Shown here: piece by piece, positions 18,558 through 27,626 of the stretch
How the letters are laid out: the number at the start of each line of letters is the position of its first letter
Numbering within the stretch: the stretch's first letter is position 1
Source: SURF-13 sp041695325
GTDB taxonomy: Bacteria > Pseudomonadota > Gammaproteobacteria > SURF-13
Reading direction: 5' to 3'
Assembly (NCBI GenBank): GCA_041695325.1
Contig: JBGFRC010000027.1
Location: forward strand, 8,979-72,978
DNA: 64,000 nt
Translations under genes and position numbers: made by a program
Notes under the pieces: model-generated
Databases searched by the model: none
Told to the model about the DNA's origin: nothing
What the model saw: only the letters and a program-made list of their open reading frames with translations

Positions 18558-19344
18558 CTTATAGCCTGGATCGGCCTGCTGCCGGCCATGGCTCCCGTTG
18601 CCGTCCTGGCACAAGGCGCGGCGTGGACCGGCCGGGTGGCGTTCGTGCAAGGACGGCGACACCGTCTGGTTGCAGCAACCGCTCGCCGCGCCGTCGCCCG
18701 GGTGACACCGTGATCGTGGGCCTGGTGGGCACAGACGCGCCCGAGACGTTCACGGCGAAGCGTCCCGAAGCTTCTTGCAGGAACTGCTCCCCCGTGGGAC
18801 AGAAATTACCGTGGTGACCGACCGGGTCGAGGTGGATGGCTTGGGTAGGGTCTCGGGCTACGTGTACAAGGGCACCCTGGACGTAAACCGGGAACTGCTG
18901 CGCAAAGGACACGCCGTCACCCACGTCATCTGGCCGAATACCTACGGCCGTTTCAATGAATTCCGCAACGCACTGCTGGAAGCGACAAGCGCCGGCCGGG
19001 GGATGTGGAACCCGGCGAACCCGATCCAGGGAGCTCCCGTTCGAGTACCGGCTGCGGGTGTTCGAGCGCAGCCTTCAGAGGCACGTCGGCGATTTCTTCG
19101 CCAAGACCTTTGTCGGCACGGCCGAATACAGGCGCGCGCCGGTGGAAAACCGGATCCAGTTCTGGACCCAACAGGACGCCATCGTTGCGGGGTACCGCCA
19201 TGCTCCGTGAATCGACTTCTGCAGGCCGACCGCGATGGCCGCGTGCAATTCATCATCGAAACGCGGCTTGACGGCAAGACGCTGCGTTCGCCCGATCACC
19301 CTTCGCTGCAGCTTGACCCTGCCCAGGCAACCACTGGAGAATAA
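18516..19344 (+). pseudogene. Staphylococcal-type (thermo)nuclease, multiply frameshifted
   Basis: The first frame encodes a signal peptide (WLIAWIGLLPAMAPVAVLAQ) and the start of the SNase fold (GRVAFVQ). The conserved segments continue in other frames: DGDTVWLQQPL, then GLVGTDAPETFTAKRPEA, then LQELLPRGTEITVVTDRVEV and GLGRVSGYVYKG, later FEYRLRVFERSLQRHVGDFF, and finally NRLLQADRDGRVQFIIETRL to a TAA at 19342-19344. At least four frame changes are needed to restore one protein, so the gene is decayed or badly sequenced. The final TAA overlaps the start of the duplicated gspC segment. Confidence 0.75.
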
Positions 19345-19773
19345 GTCACTGCCCCAGCCCGCGCCGCTCATCAGCGCGCCCGTTCCTCGGCCCAGTGTGC
19401 TTCCGCCGGTTATCGAGCAGGGACAGGAGGGGGCGCCCGCAGCGGATGATACCGAGGCGCTGTTGCGCAATTATCGTGAAGCGCTCAAGGCCCATCCGGC
19501 AAGCCTCGCGGGCCTCGTGCACACCGAGCCGGTGCAGCAGGACGGCAAGTTCATGGGCTACCGGCTGCAGCCCGGCGCCGACGCCGCTCTGCTCAGCCGT
19601 TTGGGGCTGCAACCGGGCGACGTGGTGACGGCGGTGAACGGCGTCACCCTGGACAACCCGGCGCGCGGTCAGGAGGCGCTGAGCGCGCTCGCCGCCGTCA
19701 ACGACCTGCGCCTGACCCTGCTGCGCAACGGCGTGCCGCACAGTGTAACGTTTCCGGTACAGGAATAGTGCTA
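19343..19773 (+). repeat. 431-bp direct repeat, copy 2 (promoterless gspC PDZ fragment)
   Basis: Second copy of the gspC 3' end, lying immediately before gspD where gspC would normally end. It encodes the PDZ domain and stop but has no start of its own; a frame opening at 19235 runs into it from nuclease-derived sequence and is unlikely to be functional. It marks the right border of the cargo block and the original gspC-gspD junction. Confidence 0.93.
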
Positions 19774-19810
19774 GACTGGGATGATATGCAGATGAGGCCG
19801 TTCGATTTTT

Positions 19811-19986
19811 TTAAGGAAGCTCTGACTAAGTCTATCCTGGACTTCATCAGAGCACGAACAGCAAAAACGTGGCTATAAGATTTCTTATGGCGCTTTTCTT
19901 CATTTTTCAAACACGTATGTGTATGGAAAAAGGGCAGTGCGGGGACACACCGCAGGGAACCTCTGACTTAATCAGAGCTTCCTTAA
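19811..19986. mobile_element. 176-bp MITE-like element with 20-bp terminal inverted repeats
   Basis: Ends ttaaggaagctctgactaag and cttaatcagagcttccttaa are inverted repeats with 19 of 20 matches. If the outer TTAA is taken as the target duplication, the inverted repeats start at ggaagctctga. No transposase is encoded. It sits immediately upstream of, and in frame with, the secretin gene. Confidence 0.72.
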
Positions 19987-21983
19987 CAAGCCGTTCCGCG
20001 GGACCGGTGCTCCTGCTGAGCTTTGTGCTCGCGGCGCTGTTCACGGCCCCGGCGCGCGCCGAACCGGTGACGCTCAACTTCCGCGACGCCGACATCCACG
20101 CCGTCATCAGCACCGTGTCGGAGATCACGGGCAAGAATTTCATCGTGGACCCGCGCGTGAGCGGCAAGATCACCATCGTCTCCAATCACCCGATGGAAAA
20201 GAACGAGGTTTATCAGGTGTTTCTCTCGGTGCTGGAGGTGCACGGCTACGCCACGGTGCCGAGCGGCAAGGTGATCAAGATCGTGCCGGACGCGAACGCT
20301 AGGTTCGGCGACATCCCCACCGCCACCGACGAAGCGCCGGGCCTGGGTGACGAGATCATCACGCGCGTGATTGAGGTAAAACACGTGCAGGCCGCACAGT
20401 TGGTGCCTATCCTGCGGCCGCTGGCCAGTCCCCAGGGGCACATGGCGGCGTTTCCGCAGAGCAATACGCTGATCATCTCCGACCGCGCGGGCAACACCGA
20501 ACGGCTGGCAAAAATCATCCGTCGCGTAGACCAGCCCAGCTCCGACGAGGTGGAGATCATCCCGGTCCAGAACGCCTCCGCCGCCGAGCTGGTGCGCATC
20601 CTCACCACGCTGGAGCAGCAGAGCAAGCGCTCCGACCCCACCGCGAAACAGGTGACGCTGCTGGCCGATGAACGCACCAACAGCATCCTCATCAGCGGCG
20701 ATCAAAACGAGCGCCTGCGCGTGCGCGCCACCATCTCGCATCTCGATACACCCATAGATGAAGGGGAAGGCAACATCCACGTGGTCTATCTGCGCTACGC
20801 CAAGGCCAGCGACCTGGTCGCGGTGCTGACCGGCGTCGGCAAAACAGCCAAGGCGGGCAAGGCGCCGGGCGCTGCGACCCCGGCGCCGGCGGATGCGGCG
20901 GCCACCCCGCCAGCCACCGGCGGCGCCAACACGGCGCTGAGCATCCAGGCCGATGACGCCACCAACGCGCTCATCATCACCTCCACGCCGGAGCAGTTCC
21001 GCGCGCTGCAAAGCGTGATCCGCCAGCTCGACCTGCGTCGCGCACAGGTGCAGGTGGAGGCGCTGATTGCGGAGGTGTCCTCGGACAAGGCTACCGATTT
21101 AGGCATCCAGTGGCGCTTCACCGGCGACCCCGACCTCACCGGCGCGGTGGGCGCGGCCACCGTCACCGGCAGCGCCGTCACCCTCAGCCCCACTTCGCCG
21201 GCGAGCGGCCTCACCCTGGGCTTTTTCAAGGACAGCACCACGCTGCGCGCGCTCATCAACGCCATCAGCAAGGACACCGACGCCAACGTCTTGTCCACCC
21301 CCACCCTGGTCACGCTGGACAATCAGGAGGCCGAGATCACCGTGGGCCAGAACGTGCCGTTCATCACCGGCCAGTTTACCCCTCCCACAGGCACCCCCAC
21401 CGTCAATCCGTTCCAGACCATCGAGCGCAAGGACGTGGGCGTGAAGCTCAAGATCAAGCCACAGATCAACGAGGGCGACGCCGTGCGGCTGGACATCGAA
21501 CAGGAGGTCTCCACTGTCTCGCGCGCCGCCGTCGCCACCGGCACCGCGATCTCCAGCGATCTGGTCACCAACAAGCGCGCCATCAAGACCAGCGTGCTGG
21601 TGGACGACGGCAAGATCGTGGTGCTGGGGGGGCTGGTCACCGACGACCTGAACGAAACTGTTGAAAAGGTGCCGGGGCTGGGCGACCTGCCCTTGCTCGG
21701 TAAACTGTTCAGCACCACCAGAACCAAATTCGTGAAAACCAATCTCATGGTGTTTCTACAACCCACCATCATGCGCGACGCGGCCGACGCAAGCCGGCAG
21801 GTGAGCGGTAAATACAACTACCTGCGCGCCAAACAGCTGGAAAGCACCGGGGACGGCGTGGAGTTGATGCCGCGCGAACGGGCGCCGCTGCTGCCGCCGC
21901 TGGAAAATTTATTGCCCGGCGCGCCGGTGGCCAAACCTTGGCGTAACCCCGATGACGACCCTGTTACAGAGCCCGCTCCCTGA
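19869..21983 (+). CDS. gspD: Type II secretion secretin GspD, with element-derived 5' end
   Basis: Outer-membrane secretin that forms the exit channel for folded substrates. A signal sequence ([20 protein letters not shown]) precedes the N0 domain ([20 protein letters not shown]), N1-N3 domains ([33 protein letters not shown]) and the secretin core ([41 protein letters not shown]). No ATG lies directly before the signal sequence: the frame runs back through the MITE-like element to GTG 19869 or ATG 19887/19914/19920, adding ~40 foreign residues; GTG 20007 is the only internal option. The 3' end overlaps gspE by 32 bp. Confidence 0.9.
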   Translation: MAIRFLMALFFIFQTRMCMEKGQCGDTPQGTSDLIRASLTSRSAGPVLLLSFVLAALFTAPARAEPVTLNFRDADIHAVISTVSEITGKNFIVDPRVSGKITIVSNHPMEKNEVYQVFLSVLEVHGYATVPSGKVIKIVPDANARFGDIPTATDEAPGLGDEIITRVIEVKHVQAAQLVPILRPLASPQGHMAAFPQSNTLIISDRAGNTERLAKIIRRVDQPSSDEVEIIPVQNASAAELVRILTTLEQQSKRSDPTAKQVTLLADERTNSILISGDQNERLRVRATISHLDTPIDEGEGNIHVVYLRYAKASDLVAVLTGVGKTAKAGKAPGAATPAPADAAATPPATGGANTALSIQADDATNALIITSTPEQFRALQSVIRQLDLRRAQVQVEALIAEVSSDKATDLGIQWRFTGDPDLTGAVGAATVTGSAVTLSPTSPASGLTLGFFKDSTTLRALINAISKDTDANVLSTPTLVTLDNQEAEITVGQNVPFITGQFTPPTGTPTVNPFQTIERKDVGVKLKIKPQINEGDAVRLDIEQEVSTVSRAAVATGTAISSDLVTNKRAIKTSVLVDDGKIVVLGGLVTDDLNETVEKVPGLGDLPLLGKLFSTTRTKFVKTNLMVFLQPTIMRDAADASRQVSGKYNYLRAKQLESTGDGVELMPRERAPLLPPLENLLPGAPVAKPWRNPDDDPVTEPAP

Positions 21984-23487
21984 ACCGGCGGCGGAACCCG
22001 CCCAAGGTGAAGCTGCCGCGCCGCGCGCGCTGGCGTTTGCCTACGCCAAGCGCCACGGCGTGCTCATCGCGGGCATGGAAAACGGACGGCACGTCATCCT
22101 GCATCGCCCCGGCGTGAGGGTTCAAACCTTCGCCGAGCTGCGCCGTCACCTCGGCGCGGCGCTTAAACCGCGCGCGGTCTCCAGGGAGGAATTCGAAGCC
22201 CGCCTGCAACAGAGTTACGAGCAGGGCTCCAGCGAAACCATGCAGATGATGGAAGACATCGGCGAGGCGAGCGATCTGTTGCGCGTGGCGCAGGAGCTGG
22301 AAGAACCGCAAGACCTGCTGGAGAGCGAGGACGACGCGCCCATCATCCGCCTCATCAACGCGCTGCTCACCGAGGCGGTCAAGATCAACGCCTCGGACAT
22401 CCACATCGAGCCGTTTGAAAACCGCCTGGTGGTGCGCCTGCGCGTGGACGGCATCCTGCGAGAGATACTGGAGCCCAGGCGCGTGCTCGCGCCGCTCCTG
22501 GTGTCGCGCATCAAGGTGATGGCCAAGCTCGACATCGCCGAGAAGCGCCTGCCGCAGGATGGACGCATCTCCTTGCGCATCGCGGGCCGGCCGGTGGACG
22601 TGCGCGTCTCCACCCTGCCTTCAGGGCACGGCGAGCGCGTGGTGCTGCGCCTGCTCGACAAGCAGGCCGGCCGCCTCGACTTGCAGCACCTCGGCATGCC
22701 GGAGCAGGTGATGAACACGCTGGATGCGCTCATCCACCTGCCGCACGGCATCGTACTGGTCACCGGTCCCACCGGCTCCGGCAAGACCACCACGCTGTAC
22801 GCCGCGCTCACGCGCATCAACGACCGTAAGCGCAACCTGATGACGGTGGAAGACCCGATCGAATACTTTCTCGACGGCGTGGGCCAGACCCAGGTCAATC
22901 CCAAGGTGGACATGACCTTCGCGCGCGGCCTGCGCGCCATCCTGCGCCAGGACCCGGACGTGGTGATGGTGGGCGAGATCCGCGACCTGGAAACCGCGCG
23001 GATCGCGGTGCAGGCGAGTCTCACCGGCCACCTGGTGCTGTCCACGCTGCACACCAACAGCGCGGCGGGCGCGGTGACGCGCTTGCGCGACATGGGCGTG
23101 GAACCGTTTTTGCTGTCCTCCAGCCTGGCCGGCGTGCTGGCGCAGCGCCTGGTGCGTCTGTTGTGTCCGGCGTGCAAGCGCCCCTACAGCGCCAATGAGC
23201 CGGACTGCGCCCAGCTCGGCGTCTCCGCGGCCAAAGCGCCGCTACTCTATGCGCCAGCGGGCTGCGCGGAATGCAATCAGCTCGGCTATCGCGGCCGCAC
23301 CGGCATCTACGAGCTTATACCCGTGGACGACAAGCTGCGCGCCATGATCCACGACGGCTCCGGCGAACAGGCGCTGGAAGCGCACGCACGCACCCTCACC
23401 CCCAGCATCCGCCAGGACGGCATGCGCCGTGTGCTGAGCGGCGACACCTCGCTGGAAGAAGTGTTGCGGGTAACGAGAGAAGACTAG
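21952..23487 (+). CDS. gspE: Type II secretion ATPase GspE
   Basis: Cytoplasmic hexameric ATPase that drives pseudopilus assembly. An N1E-like region (~20-75) is followed by the N2E/CTE domains with [19 protein letters not shown], Walker [10 protein letters not shown], the Asp box, Walker [15 protein letters not shown], and the His box. A tetracysteine zinc motif (CPAC, later CAEC) lies at ~405-445. Length 511 aa is standard. Its start lies within the gspD end, indicating translational coupling. Confidence 0.95.
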   Translation: MTTLLQSPLPEPAAEPAQGEAAAPRALAFAYAKRHGVLIAGMENGRHVILHRPGVRVQTFAELRRHLGAALKPRAVSREEFEARLQQSYEQGSSETMQMMEDIGEASDLLRVAQELEEPQDLLESEDDAPIIRLINALLTEAVKINASDIHIEPFENRLVVRLRVDGILREILEPRRVLAPLLVSRIKVMAKLDIAEKRLPQDGRISLRIAGRPVDVRVSTLPSGHGERVVLRLLDKQAGRLDLQHLGMPEQVMNTLDALIHLPHGIVLVTGPTGSGKTTTLYAALTRINDRKRNLMTVEDPIEYFLDGVGQTQVNPKVDMTFARGLRAILRQDPDVVMVGEIRDLETARIAVQASLTGHLVLSTLHTNSAAGAVTRLRDMGVEPFLLSSSLAGVLAQRLVRLLCPACKRPYSANEPDCAQLGVSAAKAPLLYAPAGCAECNQLGYRGRTGIYELIPVDDKLRAMIHDGSGEQALEAHARTLTPSIRQDGMRRVLSGDTSLEEVLRVTRED

Positions 23488-23568
23488 TGGCGAGTGGCTA
23501 GTAGCGAGGAAAATCAAATGCAATTCCTGGCCACTCGCCACTCGCCACTCGCCACTCGCCACTGTTTC
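23484..23568. repeat. Repeat-rich gap between gspE and gspF
   Basis: Starting at the gspE stop, agtggcgagtggc is followed ~45 bp later by four tandem copies of ccactcg, forming an inverted repeat with the first part. The spacer contains gaggaaaatcaaatg. It can form a hairpin between two otherwise tightly coupled genes. Confidence 0.6.
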
Positions 23569-23572
23569 TAAA

Positions 23573-24787
23573 ATGTCCGCCTTCGAATACCTCGCGTTAG
23601 ATAACACGGGACGCCGCCACAAGGGTGTGCTGGAGGCGGACAGCGCGCGTCAGATACGCGGCCAGTTGCGCGAGCAAGGGCTTACGCCGCTCACGGTGGA
23701 AGAGGTGCAAAAGCGCGAGGCGCGCGCGCAGGTCTCGTTCGCCTTCAAGCGCGGCGTCAGCGCCACCGACCTTGCGCTCATCACGCGCCAGCTTGCCACC
23801 TTGGTGCGCTCGGCGCTGCCGGTGGAAGAGGCGCTGCGCGTGGCGTCACAACAGAACGAAAAGCTGCGCCTGCGCAACATGCTGATGGGGGTGCGCGGGC
23901 GCGTGCTGGAGGGCCACACGCTGGCGCGCGCCCTGGGCGATTTTCCGCACGTGTTTCCGCCGCTGTTCCGCGCCACGGTGGCGGCGGGTGAGCAGTCGGG
24001 TTATCTGGACGTGGCGCTGGAGCGCCTGGCCGATTACACCGAATCGCATCAGCAGTTGCGCCAGAGACTTTCGCTGGCGCTGATCTATCCCTCGATCCTG
24101 ACCATGGTCGCGCTCGCTATCGTCATCGGCCTGCTCGCCTACGTGGTGCCGCAGGTAGTACAGGTGTTTGAGAACATCGGCCAGCAGCTGCCCCTGCTCA
24201 CGCGCGCGTTGATTGCGCTGAGCGATTTCCTGCGCGCACACGGCTGGCTGCTCGCACTGGCGCTGGTTGCGGGAGGCGTGATGTTCAAGCTCACGCTCAG
24301 GCAACCCGCGGCGCATTACCGGTTTCACCGGTTTCTGCTCAAACTGCCGCTCGCGGGACGCCTGATACGCGGCGTCAACGCGGCGCGTTTCGCGCGCACC
24401 TTCAGCATCCTCACCGCGAGCAGCGTGCCGGTACTGGAGGGTTTGCGCATCTCGGCCGAAGTGATTTCGAATCTCCCCATGCGCAAGGCGGTGGAGGAAG
24501 CCGCGGTGCGCGTGCGCGAGGGCGCGAGCCTCAACAAGTCGCTGGAGCAAACCCGGCTGTTTCCGCCCATGCTTATCAATCTTATCGCCAGCAGCGAGGC
24601 CAGCGGCAATCTGGATGAGATGCTGGAGCGCGCGGCAGTGAGCCAGGAGCGCGAGATGGAAACCTTGATGGCCGCGCTGGTCGGCCTGTTTGAACCGCTG
24701 CTCATCGCCACCATGGGCGCCCTGGTGCTCGTGATAGTATTGGCCATATTGCTGCCCATCTTCGATTTGAATCAAATGGTGAAATAA
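23573..24787 (+). CDS. gspF: Type II secretion inner-membrane protein GspF
   Basis: Polytopic platform protein of the secretion system. Two homologous cytoplasmic GspF domains (~70-190 and ~270-395) each precede membrane helices: LTMVALAIVIGLLAYVVPQV, LLALALVAGGVMFKL and the C-terminal LIATMGALVLVIVLAILLPI. 404 aa, typical. The N-terminal motif FEYLALDNTGRRHKGVLEAD is characteristic. The stop directly abuts gspG. Confidence 0.95.
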   Translation: MSAFEYLALDNTGRRHKGVLEADSARQIRGQLREQGLTPLTVEEVQKREARAQVSFAFKRGVSATDLALITRQLATLVRSALPVEEALRVASQQNEKLRLRNMLMGVRGRVLEGHTLARALGDFPHVFPPLFRATVAAGEQSGYLDVALERLADYTESHQQLRQRLSLALIYPSILTMVALAIVIGLLAYVVPQVVQVFENIGQQLPLLTRALIALSDFLRAHGWLLALALVAGGVMFKLTLRQPAAHYRFHRFLLKLPLAGRLIRGVNAARFARTFSILTASSVPVLEGLRISAEVISNLPMRKAVEEAAVRVREGASLNKSLEQTRLFPPMLINLIASSEASGNLDEMLERAAVSQEREMETLMAALVGLFEPLLIATMGALVLVIVLAILLPIFDLNQMVK

Positions 24788-25219
24788 ATGATGAAACGGC
24801 CCCACAAAGGCTTTACCTTGATTGAAATCATGGTGGTGGTCATCATCCTCGGCATCCTCGCCACGCTTGTGCTGCCGCGGGTGATGAGCCGCCCGGACGA
24901 AGCGCGCATCGCCAAGGCGAAGCAGGACATCCGCACCTTGGAGGGCGCGCTCAACCTGTACAAACTCGACAACTTCGATTATCCCACCACCGACCAGGGC
25001 TTGGAGGCGCTGGCGCAGAAGCCCGGGGCGCCGCCCGAACCGCGCAACTGGAAGCAGGGCGGCTACATAGACCGCCTGCCCAAGGACCCGTGGGGCGAGC
25101 CTTATCAATATCTCAATCCCGGCGTGCATGGCGCGATAGACATCTACAGCCTGGGCGCGGATCGCCAGCCTGGCGGCGAGGGCAGCAATGCCGACATCGG
25201 CAACTGGAATCTGGAGTAG
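24788..25219 (+). CDS. gspG: Major pseudopilin GspG
   Basis: Main subunit of the type II pseudopilus. A short leader MMKRPHKG ends in the prepilin peptidase site before FTLIEIMVVVIILGILATLV, with the conserved Glu at mature position 5. The C-terminal region has DPWGEPYQYLNPG and the calcium-site region typical of GspG (YSLGADRQPGGEGSNADIGN). 143 aa. Overlaps gspH by 32 bp. Confidence 0.96.
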   Translation: MMKRPHKGFTLIEIMVVVIILGILATLVLPRVMSRPDEARIAKAKQDIRTLEGALNLYKLDNFDYPTTDQGLEALAQKPGAPPEPRNWKQGGYIDRLPKDPWGEPYQYLNPGVHGAIDIYSLGADRQPGGEGSNADIGNWNLE

Positions 25220-25712
25220 CCGCACCGGGCGCGGATTCACCCTGCTCGAAGTGCTGGTGGTAGTGTTCATCATCGGCATTACCCTGACGCTCGCCTCCCT
25301 CACGGTAGGCAACCGGGCGCAGGAGGCGCTGGAACAGGAGGCGCTGCGCCTGGCCGCGCGCCTCAAGCTCGCCGGCGAAGAGGCGGTGATGCAGGCCAGG
25401 GAGTACGCGCTGGAGCCCACCGACGACGGCTACCGCTTTCTGGTGTTTGAAAATAACGAATGGCGCGCGCTCAAGCAAGACGATACGCTGCGCGCGCGCC
25501 GTCTGCCGGACGGGCTGTGGATGAGAGTCAACCTGCCGCAGGAGGCAGCCGAAGAAGAAAAAACAGACGAACCAGCTCCGCCGCGCATCTATCTGCTCTC
25601 CAGCGGCGAGATGAGCGCGTTTGCAGTTGACTTCGGCTTCAGCCAGGCCGCGGGCTACCGGCTCATCGGCCAACTCGATGGCTCACTCAAGCTGGAGCGT
25701 CTCGGCTCATGA
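25188..25712 (+). CDS. gspH: Minor pseudopilin GspH
   Basis: Minor pseudopilin. A prepilin cleavage site lies in GRG-FTLLEVLVVVFIIGITL, giving a hydrophobic N-terminal helix, followed by a soluble GspH-like domain (EALRLAARLKLAGEEAVMQ; YRLIGQLDGSLKLERLGS). 174 aa. The chosen ATG lies in the gspG 3' end; a 16-residue leader before the cleavage site is long but acceptable. The stop overlaps gspI. Confidence 0.88.
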   Translation: MPTSATGIWSSRTGRGFTLLEVLVVVFIIGITLTLASLTVGNRAQEALEQEALRLAARLKLAGEEAVMQAREYALEPTDDGYRFLVFENNEWRALKQDDTLRARRLPDGLWMRVNLPQEAAEEEKTDEPAPPRIYLLSSGEMSAFAVDFGFSQAAGYRLIGQLDGSLKLERLGS

Positions 25713-26095
25713 AGGCGCGCGGCTTTACCTTGATCGAGGTCATGGTGGCGCTGGCGGTGCTGGCCATCGCGCTCTCCGCCGTCACCAAGGGCGTAAGCCA
25801 GAATACCGCCAATCTCGCTTATTTGCGCGACCGCACCCTGGCGCACTGGGTGGCGATGAATAAAATCGCCGAGTTGCAGATCCGCCGCGACTGGCCGGGG
25901 CCGGGCGCCACGCAAGGAACAAGCGATATGGCCGGGCGCGAGTGGCAGTGGATGGCGACGGTGAAGGACACACCCGATGCCGACGTGCGCCTGCTCGAGG
26001 TGGAGGTCAGCGCCAAAACCAGCGCCGGACGGGACAGCCAGCCGCCGCTGACTCATTTGCTCGGCTATCTGGGCAAGCCGCAGACAGCGCCGTGA
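25709..26095 (+). CDS. gspI: Minor pseudopilin GspI
   Basis: Minor pseudopilin of the tip complex with GspJ and GspK. Prepilin leader MKARG is followed by FTLIEVMVALAVLAIALSAV, and the soluble domain contains NKIAELQIRRDWPGPG, characteristic of GspI. 128 aa. ATGA overlap with gspH, and its TGA overlaps the GTG start of gspJ. Confidence 0.92.
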   Translation: MKARGFTLIEVMVALAVLAIALSAVTKGVSQNTANLAYLRDRTLAHWVAMNKIAELQIRRDWPGPGATQGTSDMAGREWQWMATVKDTPDADVRLLEVEVSAKTSAGRDSQPPLTHLLGYLGKPQTAP

Positions 26096-26703
26096 TCACT
26101 TGCACAAAATGCGCAAAACGTCCGTCACGCGGTTTCACGCTGCTAGAACTGCTGGTGGCGCTCGCCATCTTCGCACTGATCGGCGCGCTCGCCTACAGCG
26201 GCCTGTCCGGCGTGCTGGAAACGCGCGAACAAGCGCGGCACAAGGCGGAGCAGCTCGCCGCGCTGCAACTCGCCTTTTCCTTTATCGGACGCGACCTGGA
26301 GCAGGCCAGCGCGCGCGGGGTGCGCGACATTCTGGGCGACAGCCTGCCCGCGCTGCGCGTTACCCATGATAACGCGCTGGAATTCACGCGTGGCGGCTGG
26401 CGCAATCCCGGTGGCGGCGCGCGCAGCCATTTACAACGCGTGGCATACCGCCTCAAGGACGGAAAACTCCTGCGCCTGACCTGGCCGGTGCTGGATCAGG
26501 CGCACACCAGCGCGCCGCAGGAAGCCATGCTGCTGTCCGGCGTCAAGGCGTTCGAGGCCCGCTTTTACGATCAGGCGCTGGCCGTGCAAACCGGCTGGCC
26601 CGTGAGCACCGGCAAACCCCTGCCGCGCGCGGTCGAGATCAGCATCGAGCCAGAAGGCTTTGGCCGCGTCACGCGCTTATTCCGCGTTGCGGACGGCACA
26701 TGA
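26092..26703 (+). CDS. gspJ: Minor pseudopilin GspJ
   Basis: Minor pseudopilin. The leader VITCTKCAKRPSRG precedes FTLLELLVALAIFALIGALA. The soluble part has FIGRDLEQ and LLSGVKAFEARFYD, as in GspJ. 203 aa with a GTG start that overlaps the gspI stop; no ATG is available before the cleavage site. It overlaps gspK by 4 bp. Confidence 0.9.
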   Translation: MITCTKCAKRPSRGFTLLELLVALAIFALIGALAYSGLSGVLETREQARHKAEQLAALQLAFSFIGRDLEQASARGVRDILGDSLPALRVTHDNALEFTRGGWRNPGGGARSHLQRVAYRLKDGKLLRLTWPVLDQAHTSAPQEAMLLSGVKAFEARFYDQALAVQTGWPVSTGKPLPRAVEISIEPEGFGRVTRLFRVADGT

Positions 26704-27626
26704 ATCACTCGTCCGAAACCGGCGTCGCGCTCATCACCGCCCTCGTCATCACCGCGCTCGCGGTGGTGATCGCGGCGGGCATGGCGTCCGCGCAGCAGAT
26801 TGACGTCCGCCGCACCGGCAACGTGCTGGACGGCGATCAGGCCTATCTGTACGCGCTCGGCATCGAAAGCTGGGCGCAAGGGGTGCTGGCCGAGGACCGG
26901 CGCAATAACCAGACCGACACGCTGCAAGACGTCTGGGCCATGGTGCTGCCGCCGATCAACGTGCCGGGCGGCAAGGTGGCGGGGGGAATCCTGGATCAGC
27001 AGGGCTTGTTCAACCTCAACAACCTGGTGCAAAACGGACAAAAGAGCGAGGCGGATGTCAAAATCTTTCAGCGCCTGCTCATCAATCTCAAGCTCGACCC
27101 TGATCTGGTGTGGCCGCTGGTGGACTGGATAGACCCGGACGTGGAATTGAGCTTTCCCAACGGCGCGGAGGACGCGGAATACCTCAAGCGCGCGCCGCCC
27201 TATCGCACCGCCAACGCGCCGCTGGCAAGCGTAAGCGAGCTGATGCTGGTGAACGGCTACGGCGCGAAGATGTACGCAGAGCTTCTGCCTTACGTGTGCG
27301 CCCTGCCCGCCGTCACCCGAATCAACGTCAACACCGCCCCGGCCCAGGTGCTCGCCGCACTCGCCGACGGCATTGCATTGAGCGAGGCGGAGAGCGTAAT
27401 CAAAACACGCGAGCAGCAACCCTTCGCCTCGGTGCAGGAATTCGCCGCGCATCCCGCGCTCGCCGGGCGCGCTGTCCCGCAGGACAAGCTCAGCGTGCAA
27501 AGCAGCTATTTTTTAGCCAGCGGCGCCGCCACGGCGGGACGCGCGCAGGTACAATTATATAGTCTGCTGTTTCGCAACGACGCGGGGGTGGTGAGCACGC
27601 TCGCGCGCGCACAAGGGGCTTATTGA
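26700..27626 (+). CDS. gspK: Minor pseudopilin GspK
   Basis: Largest minor pseudopilin, capping the pseudopilus. The N-terminal segment (ETG-VALITALVITALAVVIAA) has the relaxed cleavage site of GspK, with non-Glu at position 5. The large soluble domain includes DQQGLFNLNNLV, LVDWIDPD and NVNTAPAQVLAAL, all typical. 308 aa. Its TGA overlaps the gspL start. Confidence 0.93.
   Translation: MNHSSETGVALITALVITALAVVIAAGMASAQQIDVRRTGNVLDGDQAYLYALGIESWAQGVLAEDRRNNQTDTLQDVWAMVLPPINVPGGKVAGGILDQQGLFNLNNLVQNGQKSEADVKIFQRLLINLKLDPDLVWPLVDWIDPDVELSFPNGAEDAEYLKRAPPYRTANAPLASVSELMLVNGYGAKMYAELLPYVCALPAVTRINVNTAPAQVLAALADGIALSEAESVIKTREQQPFASVQEFAAHPALAGRAVPQDKLSVQSSYFLASGAATAGRAQVQLYSLLFRNDAGVVSTLARAQGAY

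Noticed and set aside
19235..19768. Fusion gene of nuclease tail and GspC PDZ domain
   Set aside because: The start lies within pseudogene sequence in a non-native frame with no ribosome-binding site; the PDZ part is explained by the duplication.
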